A DNA stretch of 29,055 bases from positions 1 to 29,055 of IMG/VR virus record IMGVR_UViG_3300047994_000026; one strand, 5' to 3'. Made by a program: the position numbers and the translations under genes. Shown here piece by piece: positions 1-8,205 of the stretch. The notes beneath the pieces are model-generated. The model did no database searches, was not told where the DNA came from, and saw only the letters and a list, made by a program, of their open reading frames with translations. This DNA comes from a virus. The number at the start of each line of letters is the position of its first letter. Within the stretch, counting starts at the first letter, position 1.

Positions 1-581
1 CCGGCTTGCACTGTCGCCCCGTAGAGGATGCCCGTCACGTTTAGCGGCCCGTCGACAGTGTTCGATGGCGCCTCGATCGTAATGGCATCCGGCGCGACGA
101 TCGAAATCCCGTCAGCGCTGAATCGTAGATACTTTGTCGGGGCGGATACGTTCAAGATGCTGTCGATATAAACGCCGTCCGCGAAATCAAACCGGCGATT
201 GCTCGCCGGGTTGGCTTGCCCTTTGGCGGCTTTGACAGCGGTGATGTCGCGCGAACAAAAACCCACGAGTCCGATGTCGCCCGCTTGCGGGTCGAGGATC
301 ACGCCAAACGCGCCGCTTTGCTTTCGGCAATAGGGGATATCGTAGATCTCGCCGTGTTGTACCGCGGTCCCGGCGCCGGTCATCAGGTTCACGAGCACCT
401 TCGCCGTTACGGTGCCCGCGGGCTCGACGCCGCCATCGTTCGAGCACGAGATCACTTGCACGATCGAGAGCGTCTGAATCTTCGCGAGGGCGCTAAGAAT
501 CTGAAGCTGAATCGAATTGTAGTCCCCATTATCCGAGTTTGAATCGGCGAGACCGAAGACCGAGTTTGCGGGCGTGCTCAC
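1..581 (-). CDS. Baseplate spike protein, gp138 N-terminal-like (3' end off window)
   Basis: Translation on the minus strand from a GTG at 581-579 gives about 193 residues and runs off the left edge with no stop. The GTG overlaps the TGA of the hub gene (GTGA), which fixes the start by translational coupling. The middle reads ...NPASNRRFDFADGVYI..., resembling the N-terminal (OB-fold) domain of the gp138/gpV-type central spike family. After it comes a beta-rich repeat-like segment (ISIVAPDAITIEAPS) expected of a spike stem. Such proteins sit under the hub and pierce the outer membrane. Family assignment is by recalled resemblance; the missing C-terminus would carry the tip. Its place directly after plug and hub genes supports the call. 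Confidence 0.7.
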   Translation of the reverse strand, partial: MSTPANSVFGLADSNSDNGDYNSIQLQILSALAKIQTLSIVQVISCSNDGGVEPAGTVTAKVLVNLMTGAGTAVQHGEIYDIPYCRKQSGAFGVILDPQAGDIGLVGFCSRDITAVKAAKGQANPASNRRFDFADGVYIDSILNVSAPTKYLRFSADGISIVAPDAITIEAPSNTVDGPLNVTGILYGATVQA

Positions 582-1540
582 GTGGATGGTGCCAGGTCGA
601 CGACTTCGGGCGGATAGAGAAGCATGTCGCTAAACCATGCGCCGTTCGGCGTGAGGCTTTCAAGCGTGTTCGTGATCGCACTCACGCACCAGTTACCATT
701 CGCTCCGGAGTTATATGTTTCCGGCGCATTGTTCGCGAGCGTGACCGCATCGCTACCCGTGATAGTAATCGGGCTCTTGATATGGAACGCCGGATTGTAC
801 AGCGAGCGCACGAGGATCATGCCGTTCGCTTGCGGGACCGGGTAGCCCACGAGACCGGAGCTAGGCGACAGCGTGAACGGCGTCGACTTGTCGGCTTGGC
901 CTTTCGGTGTGACGACCATAACTGCATTCGTATTGTCCGGCACGACATCGAGGTTAAAATCATTGCACGCCTTTCGCACGTTCTCTAGCGGGGCGAACGG
1001 AAAATAGGTCGCGCCGCTCGTCACGCCGGTCACGCCTGCGTTAACGTACGCTTGCCCGGTCTTCGCGATCAGCACCGACATAATTGTATCGATCGATGTC
1101 GAGCCCGGAAAGCTCGAAGGCGCGCTCGGATTCAATTGATCGTAGCCGCCGAATACGCTCGTCACCACAAGAGGCACATCCGGCGCGGCCGTGAAATCCG
1201 GCGCGGCCGTGTAAATGTTGCCCGTGTAGGCTGCCGTCCATCCCGTACCCGAATTGGCTTCGACGAGCACGGTATTCGGTAGGTATCCCGTGCGACCGAG
1301 AATCATCGTCTGAACCGCGAGCGCGGACATATCGACGAGCTTCATGCCGTATATTTTGATAACCGCTTGCTGCCACGCGGGAAGGCCCGCGCCTTGTACG
1401 ATCACGGACATCCGGAGGCCCGTTAGCTGCAATACGTTTGCCGGTACGCCGCCCACCCCCGCGCCAGGAAATTGCGCCCCGTTGCCGGACAGCGTGAACG
1501 TCACGCGAAGCTGCTTATTCGTGAAGCTAGAGGCTGGCAA
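578..1540 (-). CDS. Baseplate hub protein (putative)
   Basis: About 320 aa lying between the plug gene and the spike gene, the position of the gp27-like hub in contractile-tail baseplates. The N-terminus (SFTNKQLRVTFTLS) resembles the equivalent protein of Bcep781-like phages, and the chain looks globular with no membrane segment. There is no ATG. A TTG at 1555 lacks a ribosome site, whereas the TTG at 1540 has GAGG nine bases upstream, so I chose 1540. Either start overlaps the plug gene's end (stop at 1527). The hub would hold the tube end and the spike trimer. Function rests mainly on gene order, so it is moderately sure. Confidence 0.6.
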   Translation of the reverse strand: MPASSFTNKQLRVTFTLSGNGAQFPGAGVGGVPANVLQLTGLRMSVIVQGAGLPAWQQAVIKIYGMKLVDMSALAVQTMILGRTGYLPNTVLVEANSGTGWTAAYTGNIYTAAPDFTAAPDVPLVVTSVFGGYDQLNPSAPSSFPGSTSIDTIMSVLIAKTGQAYVNAGVTGVTSGATYFPFAPLENVRKACNDFNLDVVPDNTNAVMVVTPKGQADKSTPFTLSPSSGLVGYPVPQANGMILVRSLYNPAFHIKSPITITGSDAVTLANNAPETYNSGANGNWCVSAITNTLESLTPNGAWFSDMLLYPPEVVDLAPST

Positions 1541-1886
1541 GGTCGGATGCCTCAAGATAAACGAGAACGAACTGAGTGCCGAGCCCCTTATAGTACGGCG
1601 GCGCTCCCGTGAATGTGGGGGCGCCGGTCCCGGTCACGTCGATAAAGATCAGGTCGCCGACGAATCCGAGATATTTGCGATCGAGCAAAAGCCGCGTGCG
1701 ATCGAGACATCGTACGCCCGTCAAGACCGGCGTCCCGTTCAGCGTCATATCGAGGAACAGACCGGCCGCGACGCCGTACTCGTCTACGATCGGCGTCTTC
1801 TGATACAAGCTCAAGAAGACCTGTTGACCGTTGAGCCCGACCTGTAGAGTCTGCGAAGGGTTGGCGCTTAAGGGGATAACTTGCAT
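1527..1886 (-). CDS. Baseplate plug-like protein (DUF6983 type)
   Basis: 119 aa, ATG start, 3 bases after the preceding stop. The sequence opens MQVIPLSANPSQTLQVGLNGQQ and contains GLFLDMTLNGTPVLTGV and a downstream basic RLLLDRKYLGFVGDLIFID strand. This is the pattern of the small single-domain beta protein annotated as the baseplate plug in cyanophage-like and Mu-like contractile tails. It would close the tube at the baseplate centre next to the hub. The assignment combines recalled family pattern with position just before the hub gene. No catalytic motif is seen. Confidence 0.6.
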   Translation of the reverse strand: MQVIPLSANPSQTLQVGLNGQQVFLSLYQKTPIVDEYGVAAGLFLDMTLNGTPVLTGVRCLDRTRLLLDRKYLGFVGDLIFIDVTGTGAPTFTGAPPYYKGLGTQFVLVYLEASDLASL

Positions 1887-1889
1887 CGC

Positions 1890-2645
1890 TTAGCCGTCCA
1901 CGAAATCAACGGGCGGCGTTATCGCCTGGATCACTTGCGTCTGGATCTGTGAGCTTGCGGGCTGAGCTTGAACGTTCCCAAGGTTCGCCACGGGGACCGC
2001 GCTCGGGACGGAGCTATTCGCAGTGCTCGGCGCATTCGTCGAGCTATACTGCGCTTGTACTTCGCTGATCTGAACGAAGAAAAGCTCTACGTCAAAATAG
2101 CCCGCATTCTGCGGCCCGCGGCGTGCGAGTTCCGCTCGCGTGCAATTGCAACCGATGTACGTCTTTTCCGGCGTGCGGATGTTGAATAGATCGAGCGATG
2201 CTACGACGGCGTCGATCTGTTGCAAAAACTGTGTGCGCTGTTCCAACGTTCCGCCTTTCGTCAGCGTGACCGAGCACTCGAACGTAACAAAGACCTTTTT
2301 GTAGCTCGCAAAAGCGCCCTGTTGTACTGGGTAATTGCTAACTCGATATTCTTGCCTCCATCCGAAATCCATCACGGAATCAGCGTCGACGACTTGCACG
2401 GCCGCGGCGCCCGCGGTCGAGTCGGGTTGCGAGAACACGCCCCATATCGGCGCGGCCGTCACGGATTGCGCAATTGCCTCCGCGCTCCCTTCGGTCTCGA
2501 TCGTGGGCGCGGGGTCGGGCGGGTACAAAAGCGAGCGCGCCATCTGCGGCACGCCGGGGAGGTTTGGCACGTTCGGGAACGCGGGCAATGCCACGGTGAT
2601 CGCGAGGCCGATGCCGTTGCCCTGCGCGATCAATTGCGCGCTCAT
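1890..2645 (-). CDS. Baseplate/tail structural protein
   Basis: 251 aa, ATG start whose ATGA overlaps the tape-measure stop, so the two are translationally coupled. The N-terminal third is proline rich (LPAFPNVPNLPGVPQMARSL). The middle (about residues 95-190) reads as a compact beta domain (WRQEYRVSNYPVQQGAFASYKKV, then ...YFDVELFFVQIS), and the last 50 residues are low-complexity Ser/Ala/Pro/Gln. Comparable proteins follow the tape measure in other myoviruses and are listed as baseplate or tail-tip adaptor proteins. I do not recognise a named domain; role is inferred from position. Confidence 0.5.
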   Translation of the reverse strand: MSAQLIAQGNGIGLAITVALPAFPNVPNLPGVPQMARSLLYPPDPAPTIETEGSAEAIAQSVTAAPIWGVFSQPDSTAGAAAVQVVDADSVMDFGWRQEYRVSNYPVQQGAFASYKKVFVTFECSVTLTKGGTLEQRTQFLQQIDAVVASLDLFNIRTPEKTYIGCNCTRAELARRGPQNAGYFDVELFFVQISEVQAQYSSTNAPSTANSSVPSAVPVANLGNVQAQPASSQIQTQVIQAITPPVDFVDG

Positions 2646-4306
2646 GTCGCCCCCGTGTTTGCTTGGGCAACGGTGAGCTTACGCGTGATCGCGGCCGGTA
2701 CTTGCTCAGCCACGGCCGCGGGGTCCGCGCTCGCCGAATGAACGTTCATTTCGGTAATCGTCACCGTGGTCGTGTTGCCCGTGGGAGCGGCGGCGGTCGT
2801 CGATCCTGGCGCCCCTGGCGCGGCCGGAGAGGGCTCTGCGCCCGCTTTCGTCGTCACTGACGGGGTAGCGCCCGCGGGCGTTTTGGCGAGTTGTGCGTCG
2901 GTCACGCCAGCCTCTTGCGCGACCATCGCCGACATAATCGCCGGAAGGTCCGCTTCGGTGAACGTCGCGTTCCGGTCTCTGCCCGTGGTCTTTTCCACAC
3001 GGGCGATATATGCCGCGGTTGCGTAGGGGTCTTTCGTCGCGTCGGTTCCCTCGTAGGCGTTGATCAGCTTCGTGATCGTGTTGTCCCCTTTGGCAAACTT
3101 GCGCGCGACGTTATCCATCATGGCTTGAATGCCTTCCTCCATCGTCGCGAAAATGCGGAAGCCTTGGGCGTCGTGCGCCTGGCTCCCAACCGCTTTGACA
3201 TTGCCAGGGTTGTTATTGCGGGAGCTATGCGCGTTCGGCTTCAGCGCCTTTACACGCGTGAACGCGTCAGCGACCGAGAGCCCGGCTTGATCTTCCGTAC
3301 TCGTAAACGCGCTGATCAACGCATCCCCGGCGCGGACGTTGAGATCCCATGCTTTCTTAGCGATTTTCTCGCCCCATTGCGCATACAGATCGCCGATCCC
3401 TAAAATCGAGTTCCCGGCCGCTTGATTCGCGCCGACGAGATCGCCCTTCGCAAGTAGCGTGACGGCGTGCAAGGCGTCTTTCGTCGCAGGCGTCACCTTT
3501 TGTAATATCTGATTGCCGACATTGTCGACCGCTTGACCTACTTCGTCCCATCCTTTCTTAAGGTCTTTGGCGGCATCAGTCGAGGCTTTGGTCGAGGCGT
3601 TCCATTCCTTCGCGGTCTGAAGATCCTTGTCGCGGATGTCCTGCGCTTCGAGCAAGCGGTTTATGACACCTTCGGGAAGCCCGGCGTCTTGGAACATCTT
3701 CGCGCGAACGAATTTATCCATCCCTTCGGTCTTCTTGCCGAGATCGTCGAGCACGGCGCCGAAGTCGCGGAGCTTGCCCTTGTTATCTTCCCACGCGACG
3801 CCTTTCATGTTGAGCAATTGCAACAGAGGCCCGATGTTGCCTTTCGTGCGTTTCGTGGCGATCTCGCCCGATAGCTGCGCGAACGCCTGCGTCGCGTCGG
3901 TCGCTTTGCCGCCCGCTAGCTCGACCGCTTTACCGTAGATATTTAGCGACTCGACTGATTGCCCGATGCGCTCGGCGTTGTACCCTAAAGCCGCCTGCGA
4001 CGCGTTCAGTTCGCCCAAAAACTTGACGCCGCCGCTCAGCGTCTCGAAGCCGAGAAACGCGCCGATCAACGTGCGCCCTAGCGTTGCAATCGAGCCCGTC
4101 GTCGCGTCGAATAGTTTCTTCTGATCCTGCGCGGCTTGCTTTGTGCGGCGCTCGCGCTCGCGCTGCTCGGCGTCGTTCTTCTTGTTGACCGTCTCGCGCT
4201 TTTTCTGCCCCTGCGCGTTCAGATCCTCGACGTCTTTCCATTGCCGCTTGTAGGGCGTGGCGTCGAGGGTAAGCTGTGCGACGAGGGCGTCTACGATCGT
4301 GGGCAT
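2642..4306 (-). CDS. Tail tape measure protein with muramidase-like domain
   Basis: 554 aa. Residues 20-75 are charged and helical (coiled-coil-like), 75-95 hydrophobic (LIGAFLGF), and 100-350 mostly helical, as in tape measures. Residues about 362-470 change character: SSRNNNPGNVKAVG, then FRIFATMEEGIQAMMDN, DNTITKLINAYEG and a final Ala-rich helix. This matches the structural-lysozyme type domain in which NPGN and an F.TMEEG strand recur. Residues 470-540 are Pro/Ala/Thr rich. The protein sets tail length; at about 1.5 A per residue it would give a tail near 80 nm, an estimate only. ATG at 4306 follows immediately on the chaperone -1-frame stop at 4307. Confidence 0.8.
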   Translation of the reverse strand: MPTIVDALVAQLTLDATPYKRQWKDVEDLNAQGQKKRETVNKKNDAEQRERERRTKQAAQDQKKLFDATTGSIATLGRTLIGAFLGFETLSGGVKFLGELNASQAALGYNAERIGQSVESLNIYGKAVELAGGKATDATQAFAQLSGEIATKRTKGNIGPLLQLLNMKGVAWEDNKGKLRDFGAVLDDLGKKTEGMDKFVRAKMFQDAGLPEGVINRLLEAQDIRDKDLQTAKEWNASTKASTDAAKDLKKGWDEVGQAVDNVGNQILQKVTPATKDALHAVTLLAKGDLVGANQAAGNSILGIGDLYAQWGEKIAKKAWDLNVRAGDALISAFTSTEDQAGLSVADAFTRVKALKPNAHSSRNNNPGNVKAVGSQAHDAQGFRIFATMEEGIQAMMDNVARKFAKGDNTITKLINAYEGTDATKDPYATAAYIARVEKTTGRDRNATFTEADLPAIMSAMVAQEAGVTDAQLAKTPAGATPSVTTKAGAEPSPAAPGAPGSTTAAAPTGNTTTVTITEMNVHSASADPAAVAEQVPAAITRKLTVAQANTGAT

Positions 4307-4540
4307 TTACTTCGCGGGCTCCGTGGCTTTTCGTCGGTTGTACGCATCCACGCCGATAACCTCCGCGAGATCGAAGGCGTCCTTCACGCCATATACCGAC
4401 TGTAGCTCATACAGCGTGGCAAGCCCCGATGAGACAATCATACCGCACAAGGGCGGCAAATTCACGTAGTCGATTAGCCCGCGGGCGCGGGAGGCGAAGA
4501 CGGGCTCGCTTCCGTAGTCAGGTCGCCCGCGGGCAAGGTA
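4307..4540 (-). CDS. Tail assembly chaperone, -1 frameshift extension
   Basis: An open -1 frame continues the chaperone gene past its own stop. Read from the slippery site it gives 77 residues (YLARGRPDYGSEPVFASR..., then LIDYVNLPPLCGMIV and a helical tail ending RRKATEPAK), stopping at 4307, directly against the tape-measure ATG at 4306. It has no good start codon or ribosome site of its own. The long form made by frameshifting would be about 215 aa (138 + 77), like the lambda gpG/gpGT pair that recruits tape-measure protein and tube subunits. It codes for amino acids in a region that otherwise looks empty. Confidence 0.7.
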   Translation of the reverse strand, partial: YLARGRPDYGSEPVFASRARGLIDYVNLPPLCGMIVSSGLATLYELQSVYGVKDAFDLAEVIGVDAYNRRKATEPAK

Positions 4541-4953
4541 AAACCCGTGTGTAGCTCGAACTGTTCGCGGTACAGCGTGAGAAACGTCCCGATTTCCTCG
4601 ACCTGGCAGTTCGGGCCGGGCTTGATCGGCACCGTAGGAAATTTCGGGTTATCGGGTTGGGCGGCGTATGAAACGAGCGACAGAAGCTCGGCGAGAAGGG
4701 GCGCGACGTCTTCGTAGCGGGCCTGTAGGAGCCCTTCGAAGGCGTACCCGGCCAATGTAGCCCACCCACCCGCCAAAGCCGCGGAGGATAGCTGTACGCC
4801 CGCCCTGGAAAGCGCCAGGCAAGCGCGCAGCGCCCAATCTTGCCCGGCGTAGGCGTCCATCTCTCGAAGGATAAAAGTCTTTCCATTGTCGCGCTCGCCC
4901 AATGTGTCGGAGCGCGTTCCGGGAATCGTAACGTTCTTAGTACGGCGTGCCAT
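4474..4953 (-). CDS. Tail assembly chaperone, short (0-frame) form
   Basis: 159 aa, ATG with GGGAG upstream. Starts MARRTKNVTIPGTRSDTLGERDNGKTFILREMDAYAGQDWALR, an arrangement (beta N-terminus, then helical acidic-aromatic segment) typical of the proteins encoded just before the tape measure in contractile and lambda-like tails. The end (TEASPSSPPAPAG) is low complexity, as expected where ribosomes normally terminate. It probably coats the tape measure during tail assembly and is absent from the virion. Placement between the tube gene and the tape measure, plus the frameshift signal inside it, makes the call firm despite weak sequence identity. Confidence 0.75.
   Translation of the reverse strand: MARRTKNVTIPGTRSDTLGERDNGKTFILREMDAYAGQDWALRACLALSRAGVQLSSAALAGGWATLAGYAFEGLLQARYEDVAPLLAELLSLVSYAAQPDNPKFPTVPIKPGPNCQVEEIGTFLTLYREQFELHTGFTLPAGDLTTEASPSSPPAPAG
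4540..4546 (-). promoter_or_regulatory. Programmed -1 ribosomal frameshift site GGGTTTT
   Basis: On the minus strand the 0 frame reads ACG GGT TTT ACC, so the heptamer G GGT TTT fits the X XXY YYZ slippery rule exactly. Slipping back one base leads into the open -1 frame ending at 4307. Position within the last quarter of the chaperone gene is where such sites occur in phages. I did not identify a downstream stimulatory pseudoknot. Confidence 0.7.
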
Positions 4954-4984
4954 TTGCGTGCGGCTCCCGTTGATTGTGGAAGGG

Positions 4985-5413
4985 TTAGATCGCGGAGACT
5001 TGCACCGACTCTAAGGTGATCTCGAAAGTCTGCCCCTCGAAGACCTTTTTCGCGTCGGGAACTTGCTTGTATCGAGTCAGCGAACCGTTATTCAGGGTCC
5101 ACGCCTTCCCAAGCGACGGCGACATGATCGAGCCCTGACACGTCAGATCATCGCGCACGGCGGCGAGCGCTGCGTTCCAAGTGTCGAAGATGTCGACCGA
5201 AGGCGAGTCGGGCATCAAGTGAACCATGATCTTTGTCATAAACGGCGTATAGCCGGAAGTCTTGCGCCCGTCGACGCCCATGCGCGCCTCGACCGGCGTG
5301 ACGTCTTCGGAACCGAAAGCGTCGTCGACCATGAAGCCCTGGATAATGACCGGCCCCGCATACACGCCGGGAATCGTGAGTGTAAATTCGCTGTTCGCGC
5401 TCGTGATGGACAT
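4985..5413 (-). CDS. Tail tube protein (DUF3277 type)
   Basis: 142 aa, ATG, GGAG eleven bases upstream. Placed right after the sheath gene, the usual sheath-tube order of contractile tails. The sequence is beta-rich (SEFTLTIPGVYAGPVIIQGFMVDDAFGSE, SGYTPFMTKIMVHLMPDSPS, FEGQTFEITLESVQVSAI) and resembles DUF3277 tube proteins. It would polymerise into the inner tube through which DNA passes, inside the sheath. No signal or membrane segment. Confidence 0.75.
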   Translation of the reverse strand: MSITSANSEFTLTIPGVYAGPVIIQGFMVDDAFGSEDVTPVEARMGVDGRKTSGYTPFMTKIMVHLMPDSPSVDIFDTWNAALAAVRDDLTCQGSIMSPSLGKAWTLNNGSLTRYKQVPDAKKVFEGQTFEITLESVQVSAI

Positions 5414-5428
5414 TTCTTAGAAGCTCCG

Positions 5429-7147
5429 TTATTGAACGTCGACCGACGACATATTGATCTGTTGAATCTTGCCGCCGTCCGTGTACCAGAAATTGATCAC
5501 GGGCGAGCCGCGCTGTCCGCGCACAACCGAGCCCGGGTCGAGGATCTGTAGATACCATCCCGTGTTCTGCAAGGTCGCCGCGGCATTCGCGTCGCCGGTC
5601 TGCGCGATCAGCGTCGCCGCCTGCGCGCCGGACAGCGTCACACCCGGCACGATCGAGCCGAAGCTGATCGCCGCAGCGATCGGCGTGGACAGCGCCGAGC
5701 GGATCAGATTGTAGCCACGGGGCACATACGGAACCGCGGGCGTGTTCGTCAAGAGTTCAATTAGCGCAAGCTGAAAGGATGCGTTCAGCGCGATCTGTTC
5801 GACGTAGGTATCCGCCCACGCGAACGGTCCGGCGATCTGGCCGTTCGCCAGGAATGTGGACTGCTGATTCGCCGTCGCGATCGAGCTGTAGCAGCTATAA
5901 CCGTTGCCGATCAAATTCTGATAGACGGTCTGATTCGTGATCTGCGCCGCGAGCCCGGCCTGATTGCGGAACTCGAAATCGGTCGCGCCGTCTTGCTGCG
6001 CGAAATTGAGCGACGCCGTGATCGACGTCGCGAACGCCGCGATCTCGCCGCCCGTCGTGTCGTAAATAACCATCGTGCCGGAGTAGCCCGCGGCTTTGGC
6101 AATCGCGCCGAACGATCCGGTCGCATTGGTCGTCAGCGCCGTAACGTCCGTGTCTTGGCATACGTAGAGATAGCGATTCTTCTGCCCCACATTCCAGATC
6201 GCGAACGCCTCCTTGTTCGAGAGCGTCTGTTCGGTGACGGTCATGAACGTCGCGAAGTTCTGCGTCAGGCCGACGACCGTGTTCATGATCGAGGCGGGCG
6301 TCTGAGCGGCCGCGCCCGCGGAGATTACGGCGCCGGTTGCCGCCGTCAAGTTGAGCCCGGTCGTAAGGCTATCCGTGCTCGGGAAGCCGACCGACGAGTT
6401 CACGCCGGTAGACGGTGAGGAAATCTGAAACGCGGCAAGCTGCGCGTTATAGGTGCAAGTTCCGGTCCCGGCCACGCTGATCGCGCCAGATGCGACCGTG
6501 CCCGTTGTGGAAACGTTCACCGTGCCTGTACCCGACTCGACCGTGTACGTTCCGAACGAAGTGATCGTCGATCCCGCCTCAACGGCGCCCGCGAGCACCG
6601 CGCCGACGTAAAGCTGTCCGCTCGCGGTCGCGCTGATCGTGACCACGCCGCCTGTCTGCGAGCCCGTGCCGCTGAACACAGCGGTCGAGGATTGCAGCGC
6701 GGTTGTGATGGCGGTCGCCGCTTGGCTGAAGCTCGACGCGCTCGACAAGTTGATCGCCGCGGCGGTCTGCGTCACGCCGTCGATATTGATCGTGAATCCG
6801 GTATCAGAAAGCGCTTGCAGTTCGGCAAGCGTGAGGCCCGCGACCGATGCGCCGAGCACATAGCCGCCGACTGCGGCCGTGTTGTACTGAACGAAATAGA
6901 GCGTCCCCGGCAAGCTCGTGCAATTCGTGTATCCGCCGAAGTAGACTTCGGCGAGCGTCGCTTCCGGCGAGTCGGCGCCGAAATAGGCGGCGACGGATGC
7001 GTAGCTTGCGAACGCCTTCGCGACGCCAACCGGAACCGACGCGTTCGAGGTGAGATAGACCGAATTTAGAGACAGGGGATTGCCACCCGCGGACAAAACG
7101 CCGGGGATAACGTTTGCAAATTGGCTTGCCGGTATGGATGCGGTCAT
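5429..7147 (-). CDS. Tail sheath-like protein (DUF3383 type)
   Basis: 572 aa, ATG. Opens MTASIPASQFANVIPGVLSAGGNPLSLNSVYLTS and ends PVINFWYTDGGKIQQINMSS, both features of DUF3383-type sheath proteins in Bcep781-like phages. The middle (about residues 166-226) holds an extra Gly/Thr/Val-rich beta module (GGVVTISATASGQLYVGAV...) that resembles the modules in the cement protein at 11251. The sheath contracts to drive the tube through the cell envelope and is the direct evidence for a myovirus. Its 70-base upstream gap (7148-7217) is longer than its neighbours' and may carry a promoter. Large size versus the neighbouring tube gene is normal. Confidence 0.8.
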   Translation of the reverse strand: MTASIPASQFANVIPGVLSAGGNPLSLNSVYLTSNASVPVGVAKAFASYASVAAYFGADSPEATLAEVYFGGYTNCTSLPGTLYFVQYNTAAVGGYVLGASVAGLTLAELQALSDTGFTINIDGVTQTAAAINLSSASSFSQAATAITTALQSSTAVFSGTGSQTGGVVTISATASGQLYVGAVLAGAVEAGSTITSFGTYTVESGTGTVNVSTTGTVASGAISVAGTGTCTYNAQLAAFQISSPSTGVNSSVGFPSTDSLTTGLNLTAATGAVISAGAAAQTPASIMNTVVGLTQNFATFMTVTEQTLSNKEAFAIWNVGQKNRYLYVCQDTDVTALTTNATGSFGAIAKAAGYSGTMVIYDTTGGEIAAFATSITASLNFAQQDGATDFEFRNQAGLAAQITNQTVYQNLIGNGYSCYSSIATANQQSTFLANGQIAGPFAWADTYVEQIALNASFQLALIELLTNTPAVPYVPRGYNLIRSALSTPIAAAISFGSIVPGVTLSGAQAATLIAQTGDANAAATLQNTGWYLQILDPGSVVRGQRGSPVINFWYTDGGKIQQINMSSVDVQ

Positions 7148-7182
7148 GTGGTCGTGTTCCCGTTAGGACGTAGCTAGACTGT

Positions 7183-7212
7183 ATGGTAAGGCGCCAGGGG
7201 CGGCGTATTCAA
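7183..7212 (-). promoter_or_regulatory. Candidate promoter upstream of sheath gene
   Basis: On the minus strand TTGAAT (7212-7207), an 18-base spacer and TACCAT (7188-7183) lie in the 70-base gap before the sheath. Four of six bases match in each hexamer. Most neighbouring genes overlap or sit within 20 bases of each other, so an internal promoter here is plausible but weak. It begins with GGGGTTGAA, the same start as the element before the protease gene (13568-13573). Confidence 0.3.
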
Positions 7213-7217
7213 CCCCA

Positions 7218-7802
7218 TCACGAGACGGGCGGCGCGAAGCCCCCGCCTGGTAGGGCATCGGTGATTGCGACGGGTCCGAGCGTGTCGGCGAACTGCGCCG
7301 GGACACTTACGAGCGGGTTGTATTGGAGCACCGCTTCGAGCATCCACCGCTGTTCATACTGATCCTCGACGTCGTCGAGGGGCGCCATGATCGGCGGATT
7401 CGTGTACAAGGGCGACGCGACCGGCGCGAGCGCAACACATGTCGCATTGTCGCGCCATAGCGTCTCGACGATCGAGCACCAATCGAACGCCGTACCCACG
7501 GAGTTCCCTGCGGTCGAGCCCGAGTAGAAATCTAGCTGAATCGTCACTTTGAAATGCGCTTCTTGCGTGATCTGCGTCGGGTCGGCATCGACCGATTCCC
7601 AAGTGTCTATATTCGTGATGATCCGCTCGCGGCGGACCATCGTCATCGCCACGAAGCCCGGCGTCGGCGGAGGCATGACGCCGCGATTCGGGATTCCCTG
7701 GATAACGCAGTTCGAGGGGAGGCCCGTGCATGTAACTAGCCACGGTTGAAGCACCGCGAATAGTTGCTCTTGCGTGATCGAGGTGATGTAGTTTGCGGTC
7801 AT
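7218..7802 (-). CDS. Tail terminator/neck protein (gp12-like, LIC_12616 type)
   Basis: 194 aa, ATG at 7802. Its features include SITQEQLFAVLQPWL near the N-terminus, a central FKVTIQLDFYSGSTAGNS and ...RWMLEAVLQYNPLVSV near the end. This pattern resembles the phage neck terminator family (LIC_12616-like) that caps the tail tube and joins it to the head. Position agrees: it follows the gp10-like and the frameshifted neck genes and precedes the sheath. Family name is from memory; moderately sure. Confidence 0.6.
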   Translation of the reverse strand: MTANYITSITQEQLFAVLQPWLVTCTGLPSNCVIQGIPNRGVMPPPTPGFVAMTMVRRERIITNIDTWESVDADPTQITQEAHFKVTIQLDFYSGSTAGNSVGTAFDWCSIVETLWRDNATCVALAPVASPLYTNPPIMAPLDDVEDQYEQRWMLEAVLQYNPLVSVPAQFADTLGPVAITDALPGGGFAPPVS

Positions 7803-7813
7803 CGCGTCCGGGC

Positions 7814-8205
7814 CTATGTCGGGTTGTTCGGGTCAAGCTGGCGCGAGACGATCACGCGGCACCAGCCCGTTTGCCAAGTCTCCGGAACCGCGCGTTCGTC
7901 TCGGTCGGGTCCGCGAACTGCAAGAGATCGCCGCCCGTCTGTTGAGCCCGAATGACGCCTGCGATGTTGCCATAGAGGTGAACCGAACGATAAACGCCTT
8001 GTTCTTGTAGGAACGCGTACCGGCGAAGGTCTTGCCCGCCTACGGGCTGAACTTGACCTTGCACAATGACGGCCGCGGCATAGCTCGGGGACATTTTGCC
8101 CGTGCCGCTCACCGTCACGCCGGTTGCTTGCAGCCAAACGATCGGAATGTCCGAGTTCACCGACGTAACCGCGCCGCGCACGATGCCGTGAAGATTCAGG
8201 TTCAT
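7814..8205 (-). pseudogene. Head-tail neck protein with apparent -1 frameshift
   Basis: From ATG 8205 (ATGA coupled to the upstream gene) the frame gives 117 aa: MNLNLHGIVRGAVTSVN, ...GQVQPVGGQDLR..., GVYRSVHLYGNIAG. It then ends at 7852 with an odd tail (FRRLGKRAGAA). In the -1 frame the same region reads VPETWQTGWCRVIVSRQLDPNNPT and stops at 7814, 11 bases before the next gene. As I recall, related phages end this protein with an ETW..W..V motif, so the other frame is the natural C-terminus. The shift lies near 7885-7900. I see no slippery heptamer, so a small deletion or a sequencing error is likelier than programmed frameshifting. It probably encoded a roughly 130-aa neck component. Confidence 0.6.

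Noticed and set aside
7204-7219. 16-bp repeat with 13008-13023 (CGTATTCAACCCCATC)
   Set aside because: One copy encodes part of the head protease; with this composition chance is not excluded. Kept only as context for the weak sheath promoter.
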